Under the pieces are notes generated by a model. The model saw only the letters and a program-made list of their open reading frames with translations. It had not been told where the DNA came from and made no database searches. A program made the position numbers and the translations under genes. From Sphingobium sp. SCG-1 (GTDB taxonomy: Bacteria > Pseudomonadota > Alphaproteobacteria > Sphingomonadales > Sphingomonadaceae), in NCBI RefSeq assembly GCF_002953135.1, contig NZ_CP026372.1, positions 4,212,308-4,276,307 on the forward strand: DNA of 64,000 nt, read 5' to 3'. How positions within the stretch are numbered: the first letter of the stretch is position 1; every line of letters starts with the position of its first letter. Shown here piece by piece: positions 1 to 8,622 of the stretch.

Positions 1-1
1 A

Positions 2-1054
2 CAGGCGTGGAGCGCGAACATCGCCGGCAGCACGCCGCGCGCGCGGCTGGCGTCCTCGCCCGTCATCTCGGGGGGCAAGCTGTTCGTTATCGACGCCGAC
101 GCCCGCATTATTGCCATGGATGCGCAGACCGGTGCGCGCCTGTGGCAGACCGCCATGCCAGCGGAAGGCAATGGGCGATCGCTGTTCGGCGGCGGCGTCA
201 GTGTTGTCGGCGATCGTGTGTTCGCCTCGACCGGTGTCGGCGATGTTGCCGCCTTGAACGTGGCTGATGGCGCGATTGTTTGGAAAAAGCGTCCGGGCGG
301 CCCGCTCCGTGGTGCACCGACGCTGGCGAACGGCCATGTCTATGTCATGAGCCAGGACAACCAGATTTTTGCGCTGAACCAGACCGATGGCGAGACGCAG
401 TGGACCGAGTCCGCGACGTTGCAGGTAACGGCAGTGTTCGGCGTGGCGGCTCCGGCGGCGGCGCAGGGCACCGTGATCGCGGGATATAGCTCGGGCGAAC
501 TCAACGCTTATCGCTACGAAAACGGTCGGACCCTTTGGGGCGATGCGCTTTCCCGCACCAGCATTTCGACGGCAGTGGCGACATTGACGGACATCGATGC
601 CGATCCTGTGATCGATCGCGGCCGTGTGTTTGCCATCGGTCAGGGTGGCCGCATGGCGTCCTATGAGTTGGTCAGCGGCCAGCGCTTGTGGGAAATCAAC
701 ATCGCGGGAATCTCTACCCCCTCCGTCGCGGGCGAGTGGGTTTTCGTCGTGACGGACGATGCAAAGCTGCTGTGCGTTGCGCGCGCGACAGGTAAGATTC
801 GCTGGATCAGCCAACTCAACCGCTGGCGTAAGGCCAAGAAGAAGACTGGAGCGATCCGCTGGACCGGTCCAGTGCTGGCAGGCAATCGCCTGATCCTCGT
901 GTCGACTCAGGGTGACCTTCTTTACGTCGATCCGGCAACGGGTACGGTGCAGACCGCGACAGATCTTGATCGCGCAATGTCACTGTCCCCGGTTGTCGCA
1001 AACAACACGCTCTACATCCTTGCGGATGATGGCAAGCTGACAGCATTGCGGTAA
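2..1054 (+). CDS. bamB: Outer membrane assembly lipoprotein BamB, C-terminal part (5' end outside window)
   Basis: The reading frame is open from base 2, so the gene begins before the window. The product is made of PQQ-type beta-propeller repeats; recurring strands such as MDAQTGARLW, DNQIFALNQTDG and VDPATGTV each end a blade. BamB is the periplasmic lipoprotein scaffold of the BAM complex that inserts beta-barrel proteins into the outer membrane. The signal peptide and lipobox are not visible here. A strong terminator hairpin follows, and der lies downstream on the same strand, an arrangement common in alphaproteobacteria. Other PQQ-repeat proteins are possible, but the lack of dehydrogenase catalytic segments and the der neighbour favour BamB. 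Confidence 0.88.
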   Translation, partial: QAWSANIAGSTPRARLASSPVISGGKLFVIDADARIIAMDAQTGARLWQTAMPAEGNGRSLFGGGVSVVGDRVFASTGVGDVAALNVADGAIVWKKRPGGPLRGAPTLANGHVYVMSQDNQIFALNQTDGETQWTESATLQVTAVFGVAAPAAAQGTVIAGYSSGELNAYRYENGRTLWGDALSRTSISTAVATLTDIDADPVIDRGRVFAIGQGGRMASYELVSGQRLWEINIAGISTPSVAGEWVFVVTDDAKLLCVARATGKIRWISQLNRWRKAKKKTGAIRWTGPVLAGNRLILVSTQGDLLYVDPATGTVQTATDLDRAMSLSPVVANNTLYILADDGKLTALR

Positions 1055-1080
1055 GCCCCGCACACACTCTATATTGATCG

Positions 1081-1140
1081 CCGTCCGGTCCGCGCTTTCG
1101 AGGAAATTCTTCCAGCGCAGACCGGGCGGCATTTGCTTTT
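1081..1140 (+). terminator. Rho-independent-type terminator after bamB
   Basis: Bases 1081-1096 pair with 1114-1129 over 16 positions with only two G-T wobbles, leaving a 17-base loop. The 3' side runs into a T-rich stretch (1132-1140). It sits 27 bases after the bamB stop codon and ends just before der. Confidence 0.75.
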
Positions 1141-1157
1141 AAGGAACCATAGCGGCC

Positions 1158-2528
1158 ATGTTGCCCACAGTAGCCATCGTCGGGCGGCCCAATGTGGGCA
1201 AGTCCACCTTGTTCAATCGTCTGGTCGGGAAGCGATTGGCGCTGGTCGACGATCGCCCAGGCGTCACGCGTGATCGCCGTGAGGGCGACGCGACGCTGGT
1301 GGGCATGGATTTCCGGATCGTCGATACTGCGGGCTATGAGGATGAAGATCCCAACACCCTGCCCGGCCGCATGCGCCAGCAGACGGAGGCCGCTGTTGCG
1401 GGCGCCGATGTTGCGCTCTTCATGTTCGACGCGCGAGAAGGCGTGAACCCGCTGGACGAAGAGATTGGACGCTGGCTCCGCAATGGCAGTACGCCCGTCG
1501 TGCTGGTGGCCAATAAGGCAGAGGGCAAAGCGGGCGATGTGGGTGTGCTCGAATCCTATGCGCTAGGATTTGGCGCGCCGGTCGAGCTTTCGGCGGAGCA
1601 TGGCCAAGGCCTTGTGGAACTGTTCGAGGCGTTGCAGCCGCTTCTGGAAAAAGACGACAAGGATACGCCCGACGATCCGCCTGCCTTTTATGAAGACGAC
1701 GAGAGCGCCCCACTGAAGCTTGCCATCGTGGGGCGACCCAATGCGGGGAAATCGACACTCATCAACCAAATCCTTGGCGAAGACCGGCTTATCACCGGGC
1801 CTGAGGCAGGTATTACGCGCGATAGTATTGCGGTGGATTGGACCTGGACTTCGCCCGAGGGGGAGGAGCGGATTGTCCGGCTGATCGATACGGCGGGCAT
1901 GCGTAAACGTGCGAAGGTGCAGGACAAGCTGGAGAAGCTGGCGGTTGCTGACGGGCTGAATGCCGTCAACTTCGCCGAAGTCGTGGTGCTGCTGCTCGAC
2001 GCCACGCTTGGGCTGGAAGCGCAGGACTTGCGCATCGCCGACCGAGTGCTGGAAGAAGGCCGCGCGCTCGTCATCGCGATCAACAAATGGGACGTCGCGG
2101 AGCATGGCTCCTCGCTTTACCAAGGCATTAAGAAGGCGCTGGACGATGGCCTGGCGCAGGTGCGGGGCGTGCCGATCATGACGGTCTCGGCTGTGACAGG
2201 AAAGGGCATCGACGATCTTATCAAGGTCGCTTTCGAGACGCGCACCGCCTGGTCTCAGCGCGTATCCACCGGGCAGCTCAACCGCTGGTTTGAGACTGCT
2301 CTGGAGGCCAATCCGCCGCCCGCACCCGGCGGCAAGCGGATCAAGTTGCGTTATATTACGCAGGCCAAGACGCGACCGCCCGGATTCGTGCTGTTCGGTA
2401 CGCGTCTGGAACTGCTGCCTGAGAGTTATCGCCGCTATCTCGTAAACGGGATCAGGAGGGAACTGGGCTTCGGTGCAGTCCCGGTCCGTCTGACGCTACG
2501 TAGTGCGAAAAATCCGTTCGATAGTTGA
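1158..2528 (+). CDS. der: Ribosome biogenesis GTPase Der (EngA)
   Basis: Der is an essential double GTPase that acts in 50S ribosomal subunit maturation. Two complete G domains are visible in the 456-residue product. The first P-loop is GRPNVGKST near residue 8, with DTAGYED as its switch II region. The second P-loop is GRPNAGKST near residue 192, with DTAGMRKRAK. NKxD motifs are present as NKAE and NKWD, the first slightly altered. The C-terminal KH-like domain follows (IKLRYITQAKTRPPGFVLF). Length and domain order match the family. The ATG is preceded by AAGGAACC. A TusA-like gene follows after 10 bases and is probably co-transcribed. Confidence 0.97.
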   Translation: MLPTVAIVGRPNVGKSTLFNRLVGKRLALVDDRPGVTRDRREGDATLVGMDFRIVDTAGYEDEDPNTLPGRMRQQTEAAVAGADVALFMFDAREGVNPLDEEIGRWLRNGSTPVVLVANKAEGKAGDVGVLESYALGFGAPVELSAEHGQGLVELFEALQPLLEKDDKDTPDDPPAFYEDDESAPLKLAIVGRPNAGKSTLINQILGEDRLITGPEAGITRDSIAVDWTWTSPEGEERIVRLIDTAGMRKRAKVQDKLEKLAVADGLNAVNFAEVVVLLLDATLGLEAQDLRIADRVLEEGRALVIAINKWDVAEHGSSLYQGIKKALDDGLAQVRGVPIMTVSAVTGKGIDDLIKVAFETRTAWSQRVSTGQLNRWFETALEANPPPAPGGKRIKLRYITQAKTRPPGFVLFGTRLELLPESYRRYLVNGIRRELGFGAVPVRLTLRSAKNPFDS

Positions 2529-2538
2529 ACGAGTCGCG

Positions 2539-2766
2539 ATGAATACCGTTCATGTGGTCGACGCGCGGGGTATGCGGTGCCCTTGGCCTGCATTGCGTGC
2601 GGCTAAGGCTATGCGTGCGCATAATGAGGTCTTGATCCTTGCGGATGATCCTATCGCGCCGGGTGAATTGGAGGCGCTGGCAAGCCGACGGGGGTGGCAG
2701 TATATGACCGTGGATGACAGCCGCGGGCCGGCCTTTATGCTCGTCTCAGGGCAAATACCTCAATAG
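2539..2766 (+). CDS. TusA/SirA-family sulfurtransferase-like protein
   Basis: A 75-residue product with the hallmark TusA motif near the N-terminus: DARGMRCPWPALRAAKAM contains the CPxP signature with the candidate persulfide cysteine. TusA-family proteins relay sulfur for tRNA thiolation, molybdenum cofactor or other sulfur trafficking; which one applies here cannot be told. The ATG at 2539 was chosen because it places the CPxP motif at the usual distance from the N-terminus, although the frame is open upstream to 2503. It starts 10 bases after the der stop codon and is likely in the same transcript. Confidence 0.85.
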   Translation: MNTVHVVDARGMRCPWPALRAAKAMRAHNEVLILADDPIAPGELEALASRRGWQYMTVDDSRGPAFMLVSGQIPQ

Positions 2767-2836
2767 GCACGATTTTCCTTCGATTTAACCGTCCATTTAC
2801 TGGTTATGCCTTACAGTTTGTCCAAGTGGTGCCAAT

Positions 2837-3295
2837 GTGAGCACCGCAGGGAGCATGAATGTGTCGCACCTTGACGCCCAGCTAATCGATCAGACGGACT
2901 ATGCGCATGCCCGCAGTGAGCTTGGTGCAGGGTTCATGCGAATATTGGGCTATTTCCGTGAAGACGGCACCAAATCGGTGTTCGCGATTGAGGAAGCAAT
3001 GCGCGCCAAGAACGCTGCGGCGATGGTCATTCCTGCTCATACACTGAAAGGCGAATCGCGGCAGTTCGGGGCAGAGCGCCTAGGCGACATGGCCGAGGAA
3101 ATTGAAATGGTCGCGCGCCGCTGCGTCGAGCATCATGAAAGCCCCGAGGAACTGATCGAGATCGTCGTCGCCCTACGCGCTTGCTTTGCGGAGACGATTG
3201 CAGCTTTGGACAAGGACAGCAATCCGCTGGTCGCCCGCCGCCCTGGAGGCTTTGGCCGCAAGATCGAGCCTGCACACGGTCTTACGCGGCTGTAA
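2837..3295 (+). CDS. Hpt (histidine phosphotransfer) domain protein
   Basis: The 152-residue product carries an Hpt four-helix-bundle signature, AHTLKGESRQFGAERL, with the candidate phospho-histidine at residue 68. Hpt proteins shuttle phosphoryl groups between hybrid kinases and response regulators. No kinase or receiver partner is adjacent, so the pathway is unknown. The C-terminal 25 residues are basic and look disordered. GTG at 2837 is used here; the in-frame ATG at 2855 is an equally plausible start. The stop codon lies inside the left arm of a 12-bp inverted repeat that separates this gene from the convergent bfr. Confidence 0.8.
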   Translation: MSTAGSMNVSHLDAQLIDQTDYAHARSELGAGFMRILGYFREDGTKSVFAIEEAMRAKNAAAMVIPAHTLKGESRQFGAERLGDMAEEIEMVARRCVEHHESPEELIEIVVALRACFAETIAALDKDSNPLVARRPGGFGRKIEPAHGLTRL

Positions 3296-3325
3296 GCTGC
3301 GCAAAAAACAGCAGCAGCTTACAGC
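3289..3325. terminator. 12-bp perfect inverted repeat between convergent genes
   Basis: Bases 3289-3300 (GCTGTAAGCTGC) are the exact reverse complement of 3314-3325, with a 13-base A-rich loop. The left arm overlaps the stop codon of the Hpt gene, and the right arm ends 10 bases from the bfr stop codon. The position fits a bidirectional terminator, although neither side has a clear T-tract. Confidence 0.5.
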
Positions 3326-3335
3326 GCCGTGCGGC

Positions 3336-3815
3336 TTATTCCTCCGCTGGCCGCGATTGTAGCTGAATATAGTTCTGAATTCCCATCCGCTCGATCATCT
3401 CGAACTGCGTTTCCAGCGTATCGATATGTTCTTCTTCGCTCTTGAGGATGTAATCAAACAAGTCGCGCGTCACATAGTCCCGGATCGACTCACAATATGC
3501 AATGCCATCCTTCAGCGGAGGCAGCGCTTCATATTCCAGTTCCAGATCGGATTTTAACACTTCTTCGACCGTTTCGCCGATCTTCAGGCGACCGAGGAGT
3601 TGAAAGTTGGGTAGGCCGTCGAGGAACAAGATACGCTCGGCCAGCCGATCGGCGTGCTTCATCTCGTCGATCGATTCCTCATATTCGAACTTGGCGAGCC
3701 GCTTCACGCCCCAGTGGTCGAGCATACGGTAGTGCAGGAAATACTGGTTGATCGCTGTCAACTCGTTCTTGAGCACTTCGTTGAGGTAGTCGATGACCTT
3801 GGGGTCGCCCTTCAT
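3336..3815 (-). CDS. bfr: Bacterioferritin
   Basis: A cytosolic iron-storage protein that oxidises Fe(II) and stores a ferric mineral core in a 24-subunit haem-containing shell. The 159-residue product matches bacterioferritin length. The ferroxidase ligands are at the classical positions (E18, E51, H54, and later the SEEEH segment), and haem-ligating M52 is present in ESIDEMKHADRLAE. The bfd gene lies upstream on the same strand with a short hairpin between them. A TATAAT box on the minus strand at about 3847-3852 may be the bfr -10 element. Confidence 0.96.
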   Translation of the reverse strand: MKGDPKVIDYLNEVLKNELTAINQYFLHYRMLDHWGVKRLAKFEYEESIDEMKHADRLAERILFLDGLPNFQLLGRLKIGETVEEVLKSDLELEYEALPPLKDGIAYCESIRDYVTRDLFDYILKSEEEHIDTLETQFEMIERMGIQNYIQLQSRPAEE

Positions 3816-3879
3816 GGGACATGCTCCGAACGTGAAAACTACGCCGGATTATACGCGTAATCTGCCGATAGACCAGTAG

Positions 3880-3906
3880 AAAAACGGCAGAAATCAGCCA
3901 TTTCTG
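3880..3906 (-). terminator. Small hairpin plus T-tract between bfd and bfr
   Basis: On the minus strand, CAGAAAT and ATTTCTG (3888-3894 and 3900-3906) form a 7-bp stem with a 5-base loop, followed closely by TTTTT. It lies directly after the bfd stop codon. It could end or attenuate transcription between bfd and bfr. The stem is short and AT-rich, so this is tentative. Confidence 0.4.
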
Positions 3907-3918
3907 GCTATGCAACTC

Positions 3919-4089
3919 TTACGCAGTAGCACGCTCGGCAGCGATAATGGTTCGCGCAAACGGCACGCATTGACCACATTTGGGTCGACGTCCGAAGCGC
4001 GCATAAGCACTACATGGGGTCTCGCAGCCGTCACGCGCCGCCTCCCGCAGGTCTTTCTCTCGAATCGCATTGCAGATACAGACGACCAT
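3919..4089 (-). CDS. bfd: Bacterioferritin-associated ferredoxin
   Basis: A short 56-residue frame that is easy to miss. It starts MVVCICNAIREKDLREA and contains four cysteines in the Bfd pattern: CxC near the N-terminus (C4, C6) and PKCGQCVPFAR (C38, C41) near the C-terminus. Bfd proteins carry a [2Fe-2S] cluster and reduce the ferric core of bacterioferritin so that iron can be released. The bfr gene follows on the same strand, which supports the assignment. Two additional cysteines (C22, C26) sit in the loop GCETPCSAY. A good ribosome binding site (AGGAGAG) precedes the ATG. Confidence 0.92.
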   Translation of the reverse strand: MVVCICNAIREKDLREAARDGCETPCSAYARFGRRPKCGQCVPFARTIIAAERATA

Positions 4090-4100
4090 GACGCTCTCCT

Positions 4101-4150
4101 GAAAACAGAGATAGCGTTGATGCTAATAGGTCGCAATAGTGAATATCAAC
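4101..4150 (-). promoter_or_regulatory. Possible iron-responsive promoter region of bfd
   Basis: Upstream of bfd the minus strand has an AT-rich block between GTTGAT (near 4148) and ATCAAC (near 4116), including TTGCGACCTATTAGCA, which resembles one side of an iron-regulator box. The match is imperfect and no regulator is encoded nearby. It is listed because it is the only AT-rich regulatory-looking block before the bfd-bfr pair. Confidence 0.25.
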
Positions 4151-5395
4151 CTAATTGCGAATTCGTCGCACCGGCTGCGACTGACCGCGTGCCAGGGAGC
4201 GCCACACCCACTCCAAAGGCCCATAATGAAAATGGTCGAGCCATGGCTTCGAGCACAGGAGCATGATTGCCCAAGCACCGATAACGAATGTGTAGAGCGG
4301 AAATCGGTCTATTTGCCCGAATAGCCCCCCGCCCCAGCCATAGAAGATAGCCGTCATTAGAAGACTGGTCCCGAGATAATTGCTCAGGGCCATTCGTCCC
4401 GCTGCGGCCACGCGCCGGATCAGGAAATGATCGGGGCTGTGGAGCACCCACGTCAGAAATAGCGCAGCGTAACCTACCGTGAGCGGAACCCGGAAGGGAA
4501 AGGACCATGCGAAGAAGCTGCCGAAAGCGACGACGGGGTCATAGCCGGACGCAATCACCCATATTGCCAATGCGAGACTAGGGGGAAGGCCGATCATGAA
4601 GCAATGCCGTGCCGTGCGACGATATTGCTCGATGGGCCACTGCCCGTTGAGGAAACCGCCCTTCAGCATCGCCATGCCCAGCAGCATGAAGCCCAGCGTG
4701 TCGAATGCGAAGTAGAAGAAAGACACCGCATGACCAGGCAGACTGGTAAGAGCGTCAACGAAGATCGTGCCGAAACCGGATCGATGGAGGGCGACATCCG
4801 CCTTTATAGACGGTGCGCCAGGGCTGCCGAAGCTTTCGATCATCGCCGCGTAGCCTCGTACGAGTGAGGTGGGGGCGTCGGGAGCCGCCGCAGCGTGGCC
4901 GTAGGCATAGGCGCTGATGATGAAGGTGGCGACGATCACGAAGTGGATGAGGAATGCGCCGAATGCCCACTTCACGAGGCTGATCGGTGGGCGCCCGATG
5001 AAGAGGACCGCAACCAGGCTCACAATCGCGTAGACCATCAGGATATCACCCCACCACAGCAGCAGGAAGTGAGCGAGGCCAAAGGCGAAGAGCCATGCCG
5101 ACCGGACGAAATGCACCCGCCTGCCGTCGCGCCCGTCCATCTCCGCCTTTTCGATGATGAGCAACATGGACGCACCGAAAAGCAGTGAGAATAGTCCGCG
5201 CATCTTCCCGTCGAACAGGACGAAGGTGATTGCCCAAGTCGCTATGTCGGGTGCGCTTGTGCCGCCCCAGGCCGCCGGATTCATATAAGCCGCTTCCGGC
5301 ATCGCGAAGCCGACGATGTTGAGGAGCAATATCCCCATCACGGCAAAACCACGCAGGGCATCAAGCGGCAAGAGCCGGGTATCGGTAGCGATCAT
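4151..5395 (-). CDS. DUF418-family integral membrane protein
   Basis: A 414-residue, very hydrophobic product with roughly ten predicted transmembrane segments. It opens with LPLDALRGFAVMGILLLNI, the typical start of DUF418 proteins (a heparan-alpha-glucosaminide N-acetyltransferase-like fold). The conserved late segment AAAGRMALSNYLGTSLLMT is also present. The biochemical role of DUF418 proteins is unknown; transport or acyl transfer at the inner membrane has been suggested by fold. It is transcribed divergently from bioC with about 110 bases between the starts. Confidence 0.88.
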   Translation of the reverse strand: MIATDTRLLPLDALRGFAVMGILLLNIVGFAMPEAAYMNPAAWGGTSAPDIATWAITFVLFDGKMRGLFSLLFGASMLLIIEKAEMDGRDGRRVHFVRSAWLFAFGLAHFLLLWWGDILMVYAIVSLVAVLFIGRPPISLVKWAFGAFLIHFVIVATFIISAYAYGHAAAAPDAPTSLVRGYAAMIESFGSPGAPSIKADVALHRSGFGTIFVDALTSLPGHAVSFFYFAFDTLGFMLLGMAMLKGGFLNGQWPIEQYRRTARHCFMIGLPPSLALAIWVIASGYDPVVAFGSFFAWSFPFRVPLTVGYAALFLTWVLHSPDHFLIRRVAAAGRMALSNYLGTSLLMTAIFYGWGGGLFGQIDRFPLYTFVIGAWAIMLLCSKPWLDHFHYGPLEWVWRSLARGQSQPVRRIRN

Positions 5396-5505
5396 CAGGT
5401 CTTCATATCGGTTTTATGCAGCCGGTCTACTGTCGGGCATCCCGGATCGGCGGCTGCGGTTACTACCGGTGGAAATCCGCGGCGGCTTCTGCGACAGGTG
5501 CGCCA

Positions 5506-6273
5506 ATGACAAGCGAGCGCAAAGAGCGGATTGCATCGGCCTTCGGGGCGGCCGCGGCGGGATACGAGGACCATGCCGACGTTCAGCGCATCGCGGCCCT
5601 GACGGTGGCCGATCTCGCAGCCTTGCTGCCCTTGGAGAACAATGCCCGGATATTGGAGATTGGCTGCGGCACCGGACTGCTCACGCGGGAAATCGGCAAG
5701 CATTGGCCAGCGGCAACTTTGGTCGCGACGGATCTGTCGGAGGGAATGGTCAGGCGCGCGGCGGATGGGGCTATGCTGGCGGGCATGTTCATGCCGATGG
5801 ACGGTGAGAGACCCTGGTTCGAAGGACCGCATTTCGATCTGATCCTGTCCAGCCTCGCTTTCCAATGGTTCGATGATCTGGAAACCGCGCTGGCACGGCT
5901 TCATGGGCTGCTGAGGCCTGGAGGAAGTCTTATTTTCTCCACCATGGGGGCGGACAGTTTCTCAAGCTGGCGTGCGGCGCATTTGGCATGCGACGCGGTG
6001 GCGGGTGTGCCGAAGTATCCCGCCCTGGCTGGCTTGTCCGAAATTTTAGCCGCCTATGGCGATGCGTTTGCTTTTGACGAAACATATCCTGTGAATTGGG
6101 GAACGGCGCGGAACCTGATTGGCCACCTGAAGGGAATCGGCGCAGTTGTACCCGTTTCTAATCACATACCGCTGTCTGCCGGCAAGCTGAAGCACGTTAT
6201 GGCGGCCTTTGAAGCGGCAGGCGCATGGGACAGCTATCATGTGCTGTTCGGCCGCATCACGAAGTTGAAATAA
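5506..6273 (+). CDS. bioC: Malonyl-ACP O-methyltransferase-like protein (BioC family)
   Basis: A 255-residue class I SAM-dependent methyltransferase. The N-terminus IASAFGAAAAGYEDHADVQ fits the BioC signature, followed by SAM motif I ILEIGCGTGLLT and the motif LRPGGSLIFST. BioC methylates malonyl-ACP to start pimeloyl synthesis for biotin. No other biotin genes are in the window, so a related methyltransferase role remains possible. The ATG at 5506 was chosen over an in-frame ATG at 5416 because the extra residues are not family-like. Confidence 0.75.
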   Translation: MTSERKERIASAFGAAAAGYEDHADVQRIAALTVADLAALLPLENNARILEIGCGTGLLTREIGKHWPAATLVATDLSEGMVRRAADGAMLAGMFMPMDGERPWFEGPHFDLILSSLAFQWFDDLETALARLHGLLRPGGSLIFSTMGADSFSSWRAAHLACDAVAGVPKYPALAGLSEILAAYGDAFAFDETYPVNWGTARNLIGHLKGIGAVVPVSNHIPLSAGKLKHVMAAFEAAGAWDSYHVLFGRITKLK

Positions 6274-6282
6274 CGCGCGGCG

Positions 6283-8475
6283 TCAGGCGTCCATCAGCGC
6301 CGGGAAGAAGCCTTCATGTGCTGTGCGGAGGTCCGCCAACGCAATGGCCTTGCCATGTAACACCAGCGCGTCGCCGCCTGTCGTGCCTATCCGCGTCATC
6401 GGAATGCCTGCCGCCTGAATTGTGTCGGCCACCGCGGACGTGACGATGTAGCGAGCCTGATCCTCGCCGAATGCGGTGAAATGGTCACCGATCTCTTCGA
6501 GAGTCGCTCCGATACCGCCCGCCAGCGCCATCTCCGCGATTGCGACGAGCAGGCCGCCATCGGACACGTCATGCACCGCCGTCACCTTGCCCTGCGTAAC
6601 GAGGTCACGGACGAACGCCGCGTGCGCCTTCTCCTGCGCCAAATCGACGGGCGGCGGCGGACCTTCTTCGCGCCCATGCAATTCGCGCAACCAGAGCGAC
6701 TGGCCCAAATGGCCATTGTTCTTGCCGATGACGAAGATCGCTTCGCCGCTCGCCTTGAACGCGACCGTCGCCATATTGTCGATATCGTCTAGCACACCGA
6801 CGCCGCCGATTGCGGGGGTGGGCAGGATCGCGCTGCCGCCGCCGGTTGCCTTGCTCTCATTATAGAGCGAGACATTGCCACTGACGATCGGGAAGTCCAG
6901 CGCACGACAGGCGTCGCCCATACCATCGAGGCAGCCGACGATCTGTCCCATGATTTCGGGGCGCTGTGGATTCGCGAAGTTGAGGCAGTTGGTGATGGCG
7001 AGCGGTCTCGCCCCAACCGCACTGATGTTGCGATAGCATTCGGCGACCGCCTGCTTGCCGCCCTCATAGGGGTCTGCATAGCAATATCGCGGGGCGCAAT
7101 CGGTGCTGATCGCCAGCGCGCGATTGGTGCCGTGGATCCGCACCACCGCCGCATCGCCCCCGGGACGCTGCAATGTGTCCGCGCCGACCATGTGATCATA
7201 TTGCTCCCAGATCCAGCGTCGCGAAGCGATGTCGGGCGACCCCATCAGCTTGAGCAGGTCCGCACCCAAGTCCGTGCTTGTGGGGATATCCGTAACTGGC
7301 TCCCGCTTGGGCGTAGGCACATGCGGACGGTCATAGAGCGGCGCGTCGTCGGCCAACGGAGCAAGCGGAATATCGCACACCGTTTCGCCATGATGCGTCA
7401 GCACCATGCGGCCAGTGTCGGTGACTTCGCCGATGACCGCGAAATCCAGTTCCCACTTATGGAAGATCGCCTCCGCCTCGGCTTCGCGGCCGGGCTTCAG
7501 GACCATCAGCATGCGCTCCTGCGATTCGGACAGCATCATTTCATAGGCAGTCATGCCCGTTTCCCGCTGCGGCACTTTGTCCATGTCGAGCAGCAGCCCG
7601 ACGCCGCCCTTCGAAGCCATCTCAACCGAAGACGAGGTAAGTCCTGCCGCGCCCATGTCCTGGATGGCGACAATCGCGTCCGAAGCCATCAGTTCGAGGC
7701 ATGCCTCGATCAGCAGCTTTTCGGTGAAGGGATCGCCGACTTGCACCGTGGGGCGCTTTGCATCGGAGTCTTCGCCGAAGTCCGCCGATGCCATCGTTGC
7801 GCCATGGATGCCGTCACGCCCGGTCTTGGAACCGACATAGACGATGGGATTGCCCGCGCCCGATGCCGCCGAATAGAAGATCTTGTCCTGTTCGGCGATA
7901 CCCACCGTCATCGCATTGACGAGGATGTTGCCATCATAGGCGGGGTGGAAATTCACTTCGCCACCGACAGTCGGCACGCCCACGCAGTTGCCATAACCGC
8001 CGATGCCGCGCACGACGCCGCTGATCAGGTGGCGCATCCGGGGATGATCAGGCCGGCCAAAGCGCAGCGCATTCATGTTCGCTACCGGCCGTGCACCCAT
8101 GGTAAACACATCGCGCAGAATTCCGCCAACGCCTGTCGCTGCGCCCTGATAAGGCTCGATGTAGGAAGGGTGGTTATGGCTCTCCATCTTGAAGATCGCG
8201 GCGAGCTTGGTGCCGTTCGGACCTTCGCCGATATCGATGACGCCTGCATTCTCACCGGGGCCGCAAATGACCCAAGGCGCTTCGGTAGGCAGTTTCTTGA
8301 GGTGAATGCGGCTTGACTTATAGCTGCAATGTTCCGACCACATCACGGAGAAGATGCCGAGTTCGGTAATGTTCGGCTCCCGCCCCAGCGCTTTCAGGAC
8401 GCGAGCATATTCCTCCTCGTTCAGGCCATGTTCGGCGACGATCTGAGGGGTGATGGCAGTGCTGGATTTCGACAT
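6283..8475 (-). CDS. purL: Phosphoribosylformylglycinamidine synthase subunit PurL
   Basis: The ATP-dependent FGAM synthase catalytic subunit of de novo purine synthesis, converting FGAR to FGAM together with PurS and PurQ. The 730-residue length fits the small, three-subunit type of PurL. Visible hallmarks are MWSEHCSYKSSR near the N-terminus, the ESHNHPS segment, VHDVSDGGL in the second half and GGVGILRD-like glycine-rich loops. The start at 8475 is supported by the family N-terminus; an in-frame start at 8529 would add 18 residues that are not family-like. purS and purQ are not in the window. It is separated from the upstream lipoprotein gene by a strong terminator. Confidence 0.97.
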   Translation of the reverse strand: MSKSSTAITPQIVAEHGLNEEEYARVLKALGREPNITELGIFSVMWSEHCSYKSSRIHLKKLPTEAPWVICGPGENAGVIDIGEGPNGTKLAAIFKMESHNHPSYIEPYQGAATGVGGILRDVFTMGARPVANMNALRFGRPDHPRMRHLISGVVRGIGGYGNCVGVPTVGGEVNFHPAYDGNILVNAMTVGIAEQDKIFYSAASGAGNPIVYVGSKTGRDGIHGATMASADFGEDSDAKRPTVQVGDPFTEKLLIEACLELMASDAIVAIQDMGAAGLTSSSVEMASKGGVGLLLDMDKVPQRETGMTAYEMMLSESQERMLMVLKPGREAEAEAIFHKWELDFAVIGEVTDTGRMVLTHHGETVCDIPLAPLADDAPLYDRPHVPTPKREPVTDIPTSTDLGADLLKLMGSPDIASRRWIWEQYDHMVGADTLQRPGGDAAVVRIHGTNRALAISTDCAPRYCYADPYEGGKQAVAECYRNISAVGARPLAITNCLNFANPQRPEIMGQIVGCLDGMGDACRALDFPIVSGNVSLYNESKATGGGSAILPTPAIGGVGVLDDIDNMATVAFKASGEAIFVIGKNNGHLGQSLWLRELHGREEGPPPPVDLAQEKAHAAFVRDLVTQGKVTAVHDVSDGGLLVAIAEMALAGGIGATLEEIGDHFTAFGEDQARYIVTSAVADTIQAAGIPMTRIGTTGGDALVLHGKAIALADLRTAHEGFFPALMDA

Positions 8476-8556
8476 GAGCCGGCGTTTAGCCGGGTGGGGG
8501 CTGAAGGGCAACGGGGAACCCCTTTTCAACCGCCTTTAAGCCCACCTGCGCTTTGC

Positions 8557-8595
8557 CCAAAAGAAAACGGGCCGGACATTTTCATGCCCAGCCCG
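8557..8595 (-). terminator. Strong terminator between the MliC-like gene and purL
   Basis: On the minus strand, bases 8595-8584 pair with 8579-8568 as a 12-bp stem (two wobble positions) closed by a GAAA tetraloop, followed directly by TTTTCTTTT. It lies 28 bases after the stop codon of the lipoprotein gene, so purL needs its own promoter in the roughly 80 bases downstream of it. Confidence 0.85.
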
Positions 8596-8622
8596 CGAAT
8601 CGCTCGTGGATATTGTGGTTCT

